DNA of 64,000 nt from contig CM026560.1 of the NCBI GenBank assembly GCA_015143295.1, forward strand, positions 3,164,501 through 3,228,500, in the 5' to 3' direction. The DNA comes from Tetracentron sinense (taxonomy: Eukaryota > Streptophyta > Magnoliopsida > Trochodendrales > Trochodendraceae). Under the pieces are notes generated by a model. It did no database searches, had not been told where the DNA came from, and worked only from the letters and a program-made list of their open reading frames with translations. The position numbers and the translations under genes were made by a program. Below are positions 1 to 10,552 of the stretch, in pieces (position 1 is the first letter of the stretch; each line of letters begins with the position of its first letter).

Positions 1-38
1 TTTTAAAATTTTAACTTAAAAAGATGAAGTAGTGGGTT

Positions 39-340
39 CATGGTTCAAAATATCGGTATCGGTCACCGTATCGGTAAGTCCAAAATAGGATACGTATCAT
101 CATATCAATACCGTATCGGTTAGATACGGCAGAAAAATTAAGGATACGCTAAAAAAAACTTAGATACGCAAGGAAAAACTTGGATACCTTGCATAAAACC
201 TCTTTCAATACAAATATAAGCTAAAAACAAACTAAATGAAGACCTCCAACTACATTTATAATCATAAATATGAGAGTTAAAAATTTTATAAGTTAAAAAA
301 AGTGTGCGCGCTGATAAATATATATAAAAATACAAACCAT
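39..340 (-). repeat. GATACG-family dispersed repeat, copy A
   Basis: The plus strand begins CATGGTTCAAAATATCGG and carries many degenerate GATACG/TATCGG words. The far half is AT-rich and ends near 340. The minus-strand reading matches two further copies at 26024-26319 and 26320-26570, including the stretch whose shadow reading contains GFMQGIQV or SFMQGIQV. No coding capacity is credible. I infer a small inverted-repeat DNA element, because copy B ends in the reverse complement of this start (TTTTGAACCATG). Confidence 0.7.
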
Positions 341-370
341 AGTTTTTAATATATATATATATATATAAAC
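341..370. repeat. AT microsatellite
   Basis: An AT-rich stretch containing about ten TA units, directly beside repeat copy A. Probably slippage-prone; no function is seen. Confidence 0.7.
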
Positions 371-1620
371 TAAGGTTAGAATGTTAAACCTTAAGGGTTA
401 GTAAATTTTAACTAGAGTTAATAGGAGTTAAAAGGGACACATGTTGGTCTGCGGGTGCGAAGGAACTCTCCCCAAGTTTAATCGTGATTGACTATGACCT
501 GATCTTTGGTGAGGGGTAAACACAAACATGTAACCTGCATACTTAGAAAAATTTGAATTGTTTGAGTGAGGCTAGCACTCCTCCTTATATAATGAATTGT
601 CTGACTGAGTGAGGCTAGCACTCCTTATTAATTATTTGTCTGACTAAGTGAGGTTAGCACTCCTCCTCATATAATAAGAACCCTCATGAATAGGTGAATG
701 TGTTTTGTTTACATCAAACAAAACACCAACCTAGCCGAAATGGGCAAAGGGGGATGGGGAACGACGAACCTCCTTCTCTTCGGTTTTTGACAGCAACGGC
801 GATTGGCCACGATCTCACCACAAGCACAGGTATGTACCCTAATCTTCCTTCTCTACTAAAAAATCTGTTTTTTTTTTCTTTTTCTACTCAATCAATTCTG
901 TAGAGTGCCATTGGGATCCTTCTTCATGGTTTACTGTGTGATTCTCTGTCCCTTTTTTTGGATGGTTATCATGCAATCAAACCCCACTGTTGGTGCTGGG
1001 TAGACAAACTATGTATCGTATTCGCCCCCTTTTTTCCATTTTTGATGACTGAAAAACCCATATCGGGACCGTATCGACCCGTATAGGTACCGATACGGCG
1101 CGATACGTTGTCGATATGAATGAATTTTTTTTCCACCATATCTGGGCATTGGATACTCGAAAAACCGGTACGTATCGGGCGATACGTATCGATATTTGAT
1201 ACCATGAGTGGGTTGAAAGTTGAAACCATCTCGTAGCATGTCCCTACTTTTTCTCTTGAAAAGTAGTTAGAACATAGAGAGGGTGTGCCTCTTTGTGTAG
1301 AGAGACCAAGGAGGGAGCATGGGAGAAGATAAGGATAAGTTTTTGAAGGAATCGTGGAGATATAGAGGGATTATTATTAGTTGTAGTTGATATTACTTAA
1401 ATACCCCTACTAACTTTTCTCACGTAAAATAAGATAACATAATATCTTAATGTTTTTTTATATGGAGTTATGGACAAAATAGGATAAATATAAAAATTCA
1501 CTCGGACTAAATACGTTCACAGTAAGATACCATAAAATTGGGACTCATTAGGAATATTAGAAAAAAAATCAACCAACTTTTTAATCCCGCTTCTCTCATT
1601 ATAATAGTAGAGATAATATA
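360..1620 (+). repeat. Unclassified interspersed repeat sharing ends with the 11.4-kb repeat
   Basis: It starts near TATATAAACTAAGG and soon carries a TTAATAGGAGTTAAAAGGG block and a GCGGGTGCG block also found at 11455-11490. It ends near 1595-1617 in CATTATAATAGTAGAGAT, like the ends near 11790 and 19868. Inside, 1055-1205 is a second GATACG cluster with the palindrome CGATACGTATCG, probably a separate nested repeat. The stretch 733-822 has a small open frame ahead of a GTATGT, but no partner exon is visible. Helitron-like is possible but unproven. Confidence 0.4.
1055..1205. repeat. GATACG-rich palindromic repeat fragment
   Basis: About 150 bp with repeated GATACG, CGTATC and GGTACC-like words, including GATACGTATCGAT. 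It is the same word family as copies A, B and C but too degenerate to align end to end by eye. Confidence 0.55.
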
Positions 1621-1776
1621 AAGAAATAAGACTCTTCTTTGATCGACTCTTCTTTGATCTCCAAACCTCAATCCCTGGAATTCTAGAAGTACTGACAATG
1701 GCACCCCTAAAAAGGAGAGTGGTTATAGGAAATTGTGATAAGAGGGATAGAAAGAGTGTGTAATTATTTATTTATT

Positions 1777-1783
<7 letters not shown>

Positions 1784-1811
<28 letters not shown>
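1784..1811. repeat. TG microsatellite
   Basis: Thirteen or so TG units following a short TA run. The Cys-Val-rich reading here is only the translated microsatellite. Confidence 0.9.
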
Positions 1812-1816
<5 letters not shown>

Positions 1817-1844
1817 AGAAAATATAAAATTAACCATTAAAAAA

Positions 1845-1935
1845 AGGACTGTGAGGCCTCCCCTCATGCCTCACAAAGTCACACCTCACACATTTAAATA
1901 TCCTAATGCCTCGCCTCAGGCCTCCATCGTTATAA
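1845..1935. repeat. GAGGCCTC word repeat
   Basis: Degenerate copies of the palindrome GAGGCCTC (GTGAGGCCTCCC, CCTCATGCCTCAC, CTCGCCTCAGGCCTCC) over about 90 bp. It is built like the GATACG and GCCTAGGC repeats elsewhere in the window. Element ends are not visible. Confidence 0.4.
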
Positions 1936-2635
1936 ACTCTGGTTGCACAAGCAAGCTTTCCACGTTGAGTTTCCAGTTTCCACAACTCAAACGTTTTGTC
2001 CCATTGAATCTCATGCATGTGCGAAAAGATTTGATTACACGTTCTTAGGCTGAAGTTATGGCTTTCAATGAAATAGAATGGCAAAACATAACTCACGTAA
2101 TTGTTGTCAACCCCAAATATTTGGAATAAAGAATTAATGATGATTAAATTTCTGAACAGACCAAACAACCAATCATATTTTCACCAAGTTTTCTTTCACC
2201 AACAAATTGTCAAAAAACCTATGTACCAAATTTGTACATAATCCCAGACGATCTAACAAGTAATGTGACATACTTCAAACACCAAAATTGTGCAAATATC
2301 CTGAAGCCTTCTTCCTTTCAATTTTAATCTCTATATCTGTCTTTCTTGAATATTTTTTCTTTTGCCATGTATCCTTCTCCATTTCTTCTTTTCCTCCTCT
2401 ACTTCATTTCATTGATTAGGGCATTTGTGTGAGAAATAATTCAAAGCAAAGAGACGACTGTCTTTGAACCGATCAACATGAATAGAGACAGTAATGACAG
2501 ATGTGAAAAATGCAGGAATATGTTGGGAGATATTTCACATTGAAATAACAACCTGGCATCAAAATAACAGAGCTTTGTATCTTCAACGAAAAACTGAGCA
2601 TTATATGCTCCAAATAGTAGAGTTCCATGCATAAA
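1936..2635. other. Gene-free stretch
   Basis: AT-rich sequence with only short shadow readings on both strands. No domain, splice pair or repeat end was recognised. Confidence 0.5.
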
Positions 2636-2850
2636 GAGTAGTGTAGTCAAAATGTCACCTAGACAATGCCTAGGCACCGCCTCACCTAGCCAAGACCCCT
2701 ATAGCCTAGATTATGATCTAGGCGGACACTCATTAATTCTTATATAATATTATATAAACAAAATAAATAAATTTTGGTCGCCTAGACATCGCCTCGCCTG
2801 GGGAATCCCCTATCACCTAGGCGTCACCTAGGGGGGACTATGAAGGATAG
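2636..2850. repeat. GCCTAGGC word repeat
   Basis: Two clusters of degenerate CGCCTAGGCG-type words (2660-2725 and 2780-2835) flank an AT-rich centre. The left side reads GTAGTCAAAATG and the right side ends GGACTATG, so the two ends show only a weak inverted match. Probably a small inverted-repeat element of the palindromic-word type described in the findings. Confidence 0.5.
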
Positions 2851-3231
2851 ACCGATTGTGTCTTTTATTTTATCAGGTTGGGTCTTTTATCAGTTTATGA
2901 CATAACTGCGTAGTTTATAGCAACAAAAAAAACAGACATAATTGGATCGATTGATCAGCCGATGGACTCATGGACCAGACCTTCCTCTGTAACATTAAAA
3001 GATTCTATAAAGAGTCTACACTATTAGTCCGTTACACACACAGAGTGAGTCTTAGTCTCTATTTAAAAATTTTAAATAAAAAAGGAAAAGAAAAATGTTA
3101 AAAGATGAAAGATATACTACACTAGACTACTACAATGTTAGTATGTTATATAGACATACAATAAGGCTTAGCCTCTCAAGGTTCTAATAAGTCGCAAGTT
3201 ATTATATTATATATGATATAACATATATAAT

Positions 3232-3372
3232 AGAGGGCCGGGCCATGTGCTTACCTCGGCCCTCAAGTAGGAGGCCTTCCAAAATTAGGCCTGGCCCGGC
3301 CCTAGAGCCTTATTAACCGGGTAGGGCCGGGCCCCCTCATCAAAGGGCCAGGTTGACAGCCCTACATACAGC
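3232..3372. repeat. GGGCCGGGCC word repeat
   Basis: Repeated GGGCCGGGCC, GGCCCGGCCC and AGGGCC words in otherwise AT-rich DNA. Local GC content is far above both flanks. No coding reading is credible. It lies directly upstream of the LINE relic. Confidence 0.5.
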
Positions 3373-3374
3373 TA

Positions 3375-4812
3375 AACTCAACTTTAAAAAATGTCCAAGA
3401 TGACCTTCACAATAATCCTACAGATCCAAGCCTTGCAATTGTAGAAAAGCATCTAAGAAGCAACTACGCCCATCTCTCCTCTTGTGAAGAAGCAACTTTT
3501 CATCTCAAATCCCGCATAAGATGGCTTAACCTTGGGGACAGTAACACTTCCTTTTTTCCTCGCACCTTATGGAGATCTGGGAAGCTCTCCCTCGAGTCCC
3601 TCCTAAACCAGAGCAATCTGAAGATACAGTTAACTGAAAGAATTGATCAATGGTCAATACACTCTGAAATCTGTTAGGCAAGCCCCACATTTCTCAAGCC
3701 ATGTTGATTGGGCTGATTTCAACTGGTTCAATCTCAACATACCACGTCACAACATGATTTCTTAGCTTACAATCTGTGGAAATCTCCAAACTCAAGATAC
3801 GCTGGTTCGACACAATATCCTTCCGAGTTCTAAATGCATCCTGTGTGATTCAATTCTTGAACTCATCTCTTCTTCGCTTGCCGTTTCACCATCATCTGGA
3901 AACATATTCTCAGCAAGTGTGGATATGGAAATAGGCAAATTTTGCCTTGGCAGAATGAGTTGTAATGGGCTGTCTCGAGCATCTCGGCCTTTGCCCTTTA
4001 GAGGTAAAGGGATGGTTCAATCAGTGAAAAAGTGGCCTTTCAAGCGTCAATTTTTTACCACATCTAGGGGGAACAAAAGAACAACCTTTTAAAGAATTCC
4101 TTTCGGCAAGAGCACAGTCTAATTCATGCATTCCTCTCAGAACCTAGACTCAGTTTCACCTCCTCAAAATTTCAATTAGAGGACACGGCCAAAAATAGAC
4201 ATTTTCTCATGAAATGGGACATAACAGCCGAGTACACTATTCATACACCCAAATTCTGTCTGTGGAAGCCTCCTCCAATAGCTCTTTGGGTTATCAATTC
4301 TGATGCGTCTCTCAAACAAAATGGAGCTGGATATGGGGGTTAATACATGATCATAGAGGGAGGCCCTTACTCGCGAAGATATAAATCACCTAGAACTGCT
4401 AGCTATCCGGAAAGGACTCGAGTTGGCAATTGGCTAAAGATCACAGCCACACTAAGGTCTACATTTACTCAGATTCAAAATTCGTCATTGATCTGCTCTC
4501 CTCAAGTAAAGAGCCTCCCTGGAAGATGTGTAATGAATTCAGGAGGGTTAAAGATCTTTTTTCTCTTTTTCAATCCTGCATCTCCTTTCATGTTTGGAGG
4601 GAATCCAATGAGACATCTGATTGGCTCGCCAACCTATGTAATTCAATTTCTTCTTTTTTGTTTGCTCCACCTCTACGGATATCCTACCTGAGCTTGTTAC
4701 CACATTGCATGATGATGGGTCGCGTATACCCTAGATTGTAAATTCCCCTTTTGATCTTATATATTTTGGTAGGGGTCTGCCTAACCCCAGCTTACCTTCC
4801 CCAAAAAAAAAA
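3375..4812 (+). pseudogene. 5'-truncated LINE (non-LTR retrotransposon) with RNase H tail, broken
   Basis: Three blocks of a plant LINE ORF2 are readable in changing frames. Near 3450-3560 is an RT-upstream block with the motif SRIRWLNLGDSNTSFF. Near 3740-3860 is a zinc-finger-RVT-like block (ISWLTICGNLQTQDT followed by a Cys pair, CILC). From 4293 to 4700 is a type-I RNase H domain starting NSDASLKQNGAGYGG and continuing in another frame as VYIYSDSKFVIDLL and WRESNETSDWLANL. Several frameshifts and stops make it non-functional. An A-run at 4803-4812 after AACCCCAGCTTACC fits the LINE 3' end. The central RT palm motif is not recognisable, so the middle is deleted or decayed. Confidence 0.75.
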
Positions 4813-5149
4813 GACTGAGATGTGTTTTAGACCCTATGCCTTTGAATTTTCACCTCAATTTTTTTTTATTCTCTATTAGCTTATGAGTAATTAGCAAAAA
4901 AACATGATTGATTTTGTAAAGTCCAAATCTGTATTGGTGGATTCCGAGACCAGCACATGTGTCTAGTATGTCTTAAGTCACTTGTCCTATTGTTCAAAGC
5001 TTGGTGATGATGAAGTCTAAAGATTCCAAGATCAAGCTTCGCTCCCGTATTAGGATGGTAAGTGAGACTTAGATACTTAGTTCTTCCTAGGTTAAATTGT
5101 CGTAGATCACTTTTATGGACCCTAGGTGACCAGACTATAGAGTAGCACA
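4813..5149. other. Gene-free stretch
   Basis: No supported gene. It lies between the LINE A-tail and the copia-like LTR fragment. The 89-aa minus-strand reading here resembles no family I know. Confidence 0.4.
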
Positions 5150-5807
5150 TGTTGAAAATGCTGAATTCTCAAAAAATTGTGAAATTGGGAAATCCGGTCG
5201 ATCATGTGTTGAAAATTTTTCTAAAAGAGTGTTTTTGCCTGGTCGACTAAGTTTGCACATTAGGTCCAATGCAGTCGACTGACATTAGACTGGGTCCACC
5301 AGATTGCGTGATCTTGCAAAATTCTGAATTTCCTATTATGTTTTTAGCTGGTTTATATAAACACACTTTTCCTAATTCGAGATATGGGTTTTTAGGAGTG
5401 AGAGTTGAGACTACCAAGCCTATTATAAGGTTTCCCAATTTTCTTGGATGATCCCTTGTTGATCTCTCCTCCCTCATCTCTCTAGAGAATGCAAGCCTAA
5501 AGTTCTTCATTGTTGAAACTTGCATTGTGTGATCTTGATGATTTCGAAATTCCTCTGAGGTAGTTTTTGTTTAAACCAAATTCAAACCCCTTGACACTTG
5601 AGAGTGTTTGATTGGCGTGGAGCCAAAGACGTTGCGACAGAGATCAATCTTGCGAGATCATGAACGAAGAAGTTGTAACAAGTCAAAGCCACCTCGGCGT
5701 GGAGATCGATTTGCGATCCGTGGTTATCAAGACGAAGAAACTGTCGTCATGGAGAAACCGTGTTGAGTTGTGTCCTGTTGGGTAAAGTTTCCTAAGTCTT
5801 GTCTTTG
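5150..5807 (+). mobile_element. Copia-like LTR fragment, left half, split by the gypsy insertion
   Basis: The right half of this sequence resumes at 9189 with the block CCGAGGTCCCGTGG, TTTTTCCCAGAAGGG and TTTCCATGTAAAAATCTCC, then ATTCACCCCCC. That order is typical of the 3' part of large copia LTRs (SIRE/Angela type). The left half has GTCGAC-containing sequence and a transcript-like region. A TG at 5150 is a possible LTR start, but the true ends are uncertain. Identification is by general resemblance, not alignment. Confidence 0.45.
5803..5807 (+). other. Target-site duplication CTTTG (left copy)
   Basis: The bases CTTTG sit immediately left of the TGATGCAGG LTR start and recur at 9184-9188 immediately after the TGCATCA LTR end. 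This fixes both boundaries of the 3.4-kb element. Confidence 0.85.
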
Positions 5808-6263
5808 TGATGCAGGAGCATCCGGTTTCTATTGATGGGTAAGACCAAAATTTGGCCTAAGTTCATAAAGGGGGCCCAAGCCCATAAATAAGAGTTTTTC
5901 TTCTAGAAGAGCCCAAGTCCACATGGCTATTTTGGAGTAATGAGCTATCTTGGAAGTTGATCGTAGGAAGTTCCACCATCCTAGTTACTTGTAGTTGCAT
6001 TTAATGATTGTCTAGACACTTGTAGAAGTTAAGACCTCGTTACTTGTTGAAGTTTTTATTTCTTTCCTAGTAAATAGTAGTAGTCATTACCTAGACTTCT
6101 TGAATGTAAGTCTCTTGTTGCCTATTTAAACCAAGCAGGTTATCCTTGGAGAATCAGTTTTTGAAGCATTATCAATATAGAAGACCTCGAGTCTTGTATT
6201 TTTTCCTTCAATCTTTGTGAATGTTTGATTGATTGTTGAAGTTTTCTCCTTTGCATTGCATCA
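5808..6263 (+). repeat. 5' LTR of the 3.4-kb gypsy element
   Basis: Begins TGATGCAGGAGC and ends TTGCATTGCATCA. The partner is 8727-9183. Differences are scattered single bases and small indels, for example AAATAAGAG against AAAAGGGAG near 5885 and 8806. The run CTATTTAAACC at 6122 is a plausible TATA region (TATTTAAA), repeated at 9041. Confidence 0.88.
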
Positions 6264-6265
6264 TT

Positions 6266-6277
6266 TGGTATCAGAGC
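6266..6277 (+). other. Primer binding site, initiator tRNA-Met
   Basis: TGGTATCAGAGC lies two bases after the 5' LTR. It is complementary to the 3' end of plant initiator tRNA-Met, the usual primer of gypsy and copia elements. Confidence 0.9.
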
Positions 6278-6344
6278 GGGTTCATATAACTTGTTCAATA
6301 CCTTTCTTTCTAAATTAGCACTTAAATATGCTGCTATACACGCG

Positions 6345-7390
6345 ATGGCTGCTCTAGGAAGAGGCCGTGGTACCCGTGGTGGTCGAGGAAGAGAACATCG
6401 CGCCAACAACAATCCTGAAATTGAAGAAATCCGATTGAGACTTGCTCAATTGGAAAACTATCACCGTAGGAATGAAAATGATGAATCCGATGAAGAAGAT
6501 GTAATTCAAGTTATTGATAATGGTAATGACGATGAATTACCATTACCCGAAAGAATTATCCGAGCCTTGGAAATAAGTCAAAGAGAAATTCGAGTAGATA
6601 TTCCAGAATTTTGGGGCATCTACAACCTGATGACTTTACCAATGGACTAGAAAATGTGGAGTCTTTCTTTGAATGGAAGAATATGCCGAACCTTCAAAAA
6701 AATCAGATTTGTGCAAACCCGATTGAGGGGTCATGCCTTGATATGGTGGAAAACTTTGCAAGAGAATCGTGAGATTGAAGGAAAACAATGCCTTTCTACA
6801 TGGAGACGCATGAAGGCTGCCCTCAAAGTTAAGTTTCTACCCACCAATTATGCTCAAACTTTGTACAAACGGCTTCATCACTTAAAACAATGTATGAGGT
6901 TAGTTTCTGATTATACAAATACTTTTTTTGCATTAATAAGTCAAAATAAATTGAGAAAGACCGAGCAACAATTAGTGCCTCGATTTATTTCTGGGTTGAG
7001 AATATCAATCCAAGATGAAATCATGATGTTGGAACCAAGGACATTGGACAAAGCTATCCAATATGCACTAAAAGCGGAAATTAAGTAGAGTAGAATTATA
7101 GGACGAGGAAGCACCATTAGTACCACCAAAGGAGCTACAATTGCAAGCTCTTCGAAAGCTCCCAATGCTTCAAATGGGAAGCAATCATTGCCAAATATCC
7201 TAGACCGACCAGCCCAAAATTTTAGAAAATCGATTCGTCCTAATGTGCGTTTTACTAGCACATGCTGAGGATTAGGGAAATCCTATTGATTGCAGCTTTC
7301 TCCAGACTTTCCATCCAAAATCCAGCCACTTATAAATGTTTTCAGTGTGGTGAAAGTGGACATAGATCTTTTGAATGTTCTAGAAAATGA
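6345..7390 (+). pseudogene. Gag of the 3.4-kb gypsy element, frameshifted
   Basis: The reading frame starts at ATG 6345 with an Arg-Gly-rich N-terminus (GRGRGTRGGRGREH), followed by an acidic stretch. The capsid-like block continues through 6654-7085 with HALIWWKTL and KFLPTNYAQTLYKRL. A zinc knuckle CFQCGESGHRSFEC (CX2CX4HX4C, intact) lies at about 7339-7380, followed by TGA at 7388. Frame is lost near 6612-6616, where a run of G appears one base short, and recovered near 6693-6702 beside an A run. A TAA at 7086 also interrupts it. Capsid and nucleocapsid function is known for the family; this copy is broken. Confidence 0.8.
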
Positions 7391-7603
7391 AGTAATTTAA
7401 CAGACCCAACCGAAGAAATTGAAGAGAATAATGAGAAAGAAGTTTTGTTGGGTAAACCGGAACTTGTTGATAATGTGCCGAAGCATATGGAAGATGTGGA
7501 ACCCGATGATGGTGACTTTTTGGTAATGCAGTTAGGAGTTGAAATTTCAGATCTGGAACCATAGCCAAGATCCAATATTTTTCGAACTCGTTGCACTTAT
7601 TAA

Positions 7604-8635
7604 GGGAAGGTATGTACCATTATCATCGATTCTGGAAGTTGTGACAACATGATGTCTGAAAAGATGGTAGAAAAGCTCAACCTTGCATGTGAAAATCATC
7701 ACCAACCTTATCACATTTCTTGGTTCAAGAAATGTAATGAAACACCAGTAACAAAAAAGAAGTGTTTGGTTAATTTTTCCATTGGAAAATTTTACAAGGA
7801 TGCAATATGGTGTGATGTGTTGTCAATGGATGCATGTCATATCTTGCTTGGACGACCTTGGCAATATGATCGAAAAGCCAATTATGATGAGTTTAAAAAT
7901 TGTTATTCATTTGTCAAAGAAGGAATTCATATCACTTTATGGCCCTTGAAACATTCACCCAAGGTTGAATATGGTAAGAATGTTGAGAACATTCTTTCTT
8001 TGAGGCAATTTGTTGAAGCAACAGGTGAAGAATTATCTACCATGCATGCTTTAATTCCTAAGGGAATTTCACCACCCAAAGATGTGGACTCAAAGGCCAC
8101 CGTCCCTAAAGAAATTCAGCCCCTTGCTTTAGTTCCATTATCGGATCCCAAGAGAGCAAGTTGTGATGTGGAATCATTTGCGGATCACTTAAAAGAAATT
8201 CGAGATAATGTGTGGAAGAAAATTGAGCAAACTTATGTAAAGTACAAAGAAAATACGGACTCGCATCGGCGACTCGTTGAATTTAAAGAAGGCGACTTGG
8301 TTATAGTCTACCTTAAGAAGGAAAGATTTCCCGTTTGCCCGTATAACAAGCTTAAATATAAGAAAATTGGGTCATGCCGGGTGTTGAATCGTATTGGCAA
8401 TAATGCATATATCATTAATCTCCCAAGTGATCTCAACATCTCTCCGATCTTTAATATACCGGATCTCCTTGCTTACCATAAGGTTGATCATCCCAATCCC
8501 GGTACTTCTCAAATTTCACAAGAGCAAGAGGAGATTCTTCAAATCCATTATTGGCAAAACAATACCATCCGAAATCGGTCTTGCACTCAATATCTTGTTC
8601 AATGGAAAGGAAAGCCAAAAACAGAAACTACGTGA
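7604..8635 (+). CDS. Protease fused in frame to integrase C-terminal domain (deletion product)
   Basis: The frame is open from 7604; the first ATG is at 7649, which gives 328 codons. The retropepsin motif IIIDSGSC lies at 7619-7642, upstream of that ATG, so the frame entering from 7604 contains the active Asp. The protease core continues to about codon 120 (CHILLGRPWQYDRK). Without a break the frame passes into a helical segment (FADHLKEIRDNVWKKIEQTY), a GDLVIVYLKK strand and the GPF/GPY-like integrase tail, then a chromodomain-like end (YLVQWKGKPKTETT). TGA at 8633-8635 stands where this motif normally has Trp, and sense sequence continues after it. RT, RNase H and the integrase catalytic core are missing at the junction, about codon 160-180. 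Whether it is expressed is unknown. Confidence 0.75.
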   Translation, partial: GKVCTIIIDSGSCDNMMSEKMVEKLNLACENHHQPYHISWFKKCNETPVTKKKCLVNFSIGKFYKDAIWCDVLSMDACHILLGRPWQYDRKANYDEFKNCYSFVKEGIHITLWPLKHSPKVEYGKNVENILSLRQFVEATGEELSTMHALIPKGISPPKDVDSKATVPKEIQPLALVPLSDPKRASCDVESFADHLKEIRDNVWKKIEQTYVKYKENTDSHRRLVEFKEGDLVIVYLKKERFPVCPYNKLKYKKIGSCRVLNRIGNNAYIINLPSDLNISPIFNIPDLLAYHKVDHPNPGTSQISQEQEEILQIHYWQNNTIRNRSCTQYLVQWKGKPKTETT

Positions 8636-8726
8636 ACTTTAGAAAATGATTTGAAAGCTATTAATGCACAAGCTTTGGAATATCTCAAGAAGAAACAATT
8701 AAGTACGAGGATGAACTTTCTCCAAC

Positions 8727-9183
8727 CGATGCAGGAGCATCCAGTTTTCTATTGATGGGTAAGACCAAAATTTGGCCCAAGTTCATAAAGGGGGCCCAAG
8801 CCCATAAAAGGGAGTTTTTCTTCTAGAAGAGCCCAAGTCCACATGGTCATTTTGGAGTAATGAGCTATCTTGGAAGTTGATCCTAGGAAGTTCCACTATC
8901 CTAGTTACTTGTAATTGCATTTAATGATTGTCTAGGAACTTGTAGAAGTCAAGACCTAGTTACTTGTTGAAGTTTTTATTTCTTTCCTAGTAAATAGCAG
9001 TAGTCATTACCTAGGCTTCTTGAATGTAAGTCACTTGTTGCCTATTTAAACCAAGGGGGTTGTCCTTAGAAAATCAGTTTTTAAAGCATTATCAATATAG
9101 AAGATCTTGAGTATTGTATTTTCTCCTTCAATCTTTGTGGATGTTTGATTGATTGCTATAGTTTTCTCCTTTACACTGCATCA
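8727..9183 (+). repeat. 3' LTR of the 3.4-kb gypsy element
   Basis: Aligns with 5808-6263 throughout. Its first base is C instead of T (CGATGCAGG), so the canonical TG is damaged; it ends TGCATCA. The right target copy CTTTG follows at 9184-9188. Confidence 0.88.
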
Positions 9184-9188
9184 CTTTG

Positions 9189-9445
9189 TAGGTCGATTTG
9201 CTTATAGTAGATTCAAAACTGCCCGAGGTCCCGTGGTTTTTCCCAGAAGGGTTTCCATGTAAAAATCTCCTATGTTCATGGTGTGACTGTTTATTTATTT
9301 CTGCCTTGTTTAAACTGTTAATTTAAAATTGGTAGAAATAGTTAGACCTATTCACCCCCCCCCCCCCCTCTTTAGGTCTAAGGATTCATTGATCACGGAT
9401 ATTTCAGATTTGAACCTTGAAACACCAAGTTTTGGCTAGTAGCTT
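9189..9445 (+). mobile_element. Copia-like LTR fragment, right half
   Basis: Continuation of 5150-5807 after the insertion. It shows the CCGAGGTCCCGTGG block, a TTTCCATGTAAAAATCTCC block, then ATTCACC with a 13-C run at 9355-9367 and CTCTTTAGGTCTAAGG. This order is common near copia LTR 3' ends. The end position is an estimate. Confidence 0.45.
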
Positions 9446-10552
9446 AGTCTGTGAAGCACAGATCAAGGACTGTAGCTATCGCTACTAAGAACACTGACAA
9501 CTACTATTTCCTCTCTTTTGCATACTTGCGCTACTTTAAATGTCGATAGCTATTGTTTCACCTATATTTCATGTTGGGGTTGGTTTGAGTGCCAACAATG
9601 TATTTTGCAGGATTATAGCATGCTGGAGGCTCAAAAATTACAGCCAGCATGTTTTTCTCCTTTTCCAATACTCCATCTCGGATTTTGGGCCAAAAAGCCT
9701 TCTATTGTGATGTTTTTGTTATGTTATTCCGAATTCTTCATATTCTATTTTTATCCTTTAGTATTTTAGTTTACCTTAGGGTTAGCCTAAGCTTGCTTTC
9801 ACCATGCTTTACCCATGCATTAGCTTAAACTGTTTAGGTCATCCAAAAAAATAAAAATATAAAAAAAATCCAAATATATCATAAAATACAAATATTGCTT
9901 AAACTGTCATAACATGTTTCCATTTATGATTTATTTCCAATTCTAGGCTTCTAGAATGATATCCTTAAACAGATTTTTAGCACCTTTACAACGGCAATCC
10001 AAATTCATCACTAAAAGCAAATGTACATTCAAAACAGCTTAAAGAATATTCATAAATTTACATCTTATTATTTTTTGTCAGCAACTTAACCCCAGCTATT
10101 TGGGATCAACAACATGAATCATCTTGTTCCATTATTCATGCTATTCTCGGTTACTGAGTATTACCAAAAAATCTCTCACTATCTCCATATTCGTCCTTTT
10201 TGGGCTTCTCCTCCTCACCCAGGATTCAACTTGCACCAACTCACTTCTTCCCACATCCGCCTAGTCATTAGTTTTCATTCAACGTTTCCAAAAGACCATC
10301 TCATACTTTTATCACATAGTAGAGCTACCCCCAATTTCTATATCTATAAATTCACATAGAATTCAAATAAATAAATAAAAACCCCCAAAAAAAAGGGAAA
10401 TGGAAATGGAAGTAAAAATAGAAGGATGATAAGGTTTAGATGGAAAATTGAGCAGAAGAGATGAGAAGATGGTTTAGAAGACAAGTAATCAAATTCAAAA
10501 GAAGAAGAAGACCCAATATGTAGCAAAAACAGAGGAGAAAGAGAAAGAGTAC
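9446..10552. other. Intron or intergenic sequence downstream of YLS8 exon 1
   Basis: Given the intact donor at 10552, this stretch should be YLS8 intron 1 on the minus strand. I searched it by eye for the next YLS8 exon and found none. It holds A/T runs and short shadow readings only. Confidence 0.5.

Larger units (their letters stand above)
5808..9183 (+). mobile_element. Internally deleted Ty3/gypsy LTR retrotransposon (3.4 kb) with protease-integrase fusion
   Basis: Two near-identical LTRs of about 456 bp bracket a 2.46-kb interior, with an exact 5-bp target duplication (CTTTG). The order is LTR, initiator-Met primer site, gag with zinc knuckle, protease, then directly the integrase C-terminal module with a chromodomain-like tail, then LTR. 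Reverse transcriptase, RNase H and the integrase zinc-binding and DDE core are absent. Gag is frameshifted. No purine-rich tract is visible before the 3' LTR, where the sequence reads CTTTCTCCAACC. Any past mobility of this form must have used enzymes from another copy. Confidence 0.88.

Noticed and set aside
733..822. Possible small exon ending at GTATGT
   Set aside because: No matching acceptor or second exon; no family resemblance.
1780..2048. 86-codon plus-strand frame starting MCVCVCV
   Set aside because: The start is a TG microsatellite; the remainder resembles no protein.
5803..5810. LTR start at 5811 (TGCAGG)
   Set aside because: Starting at 5808 (TGATGCAGG) gives the exact CTTTG duplication with 9184-9188; starting at 5811 gives none.
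9355..9367. 13-base C run as an assembly gap or unusual structure
   Set aside because: A C run at this place is common near copia LTR ends; length may be imprecise but needs no special explanation.
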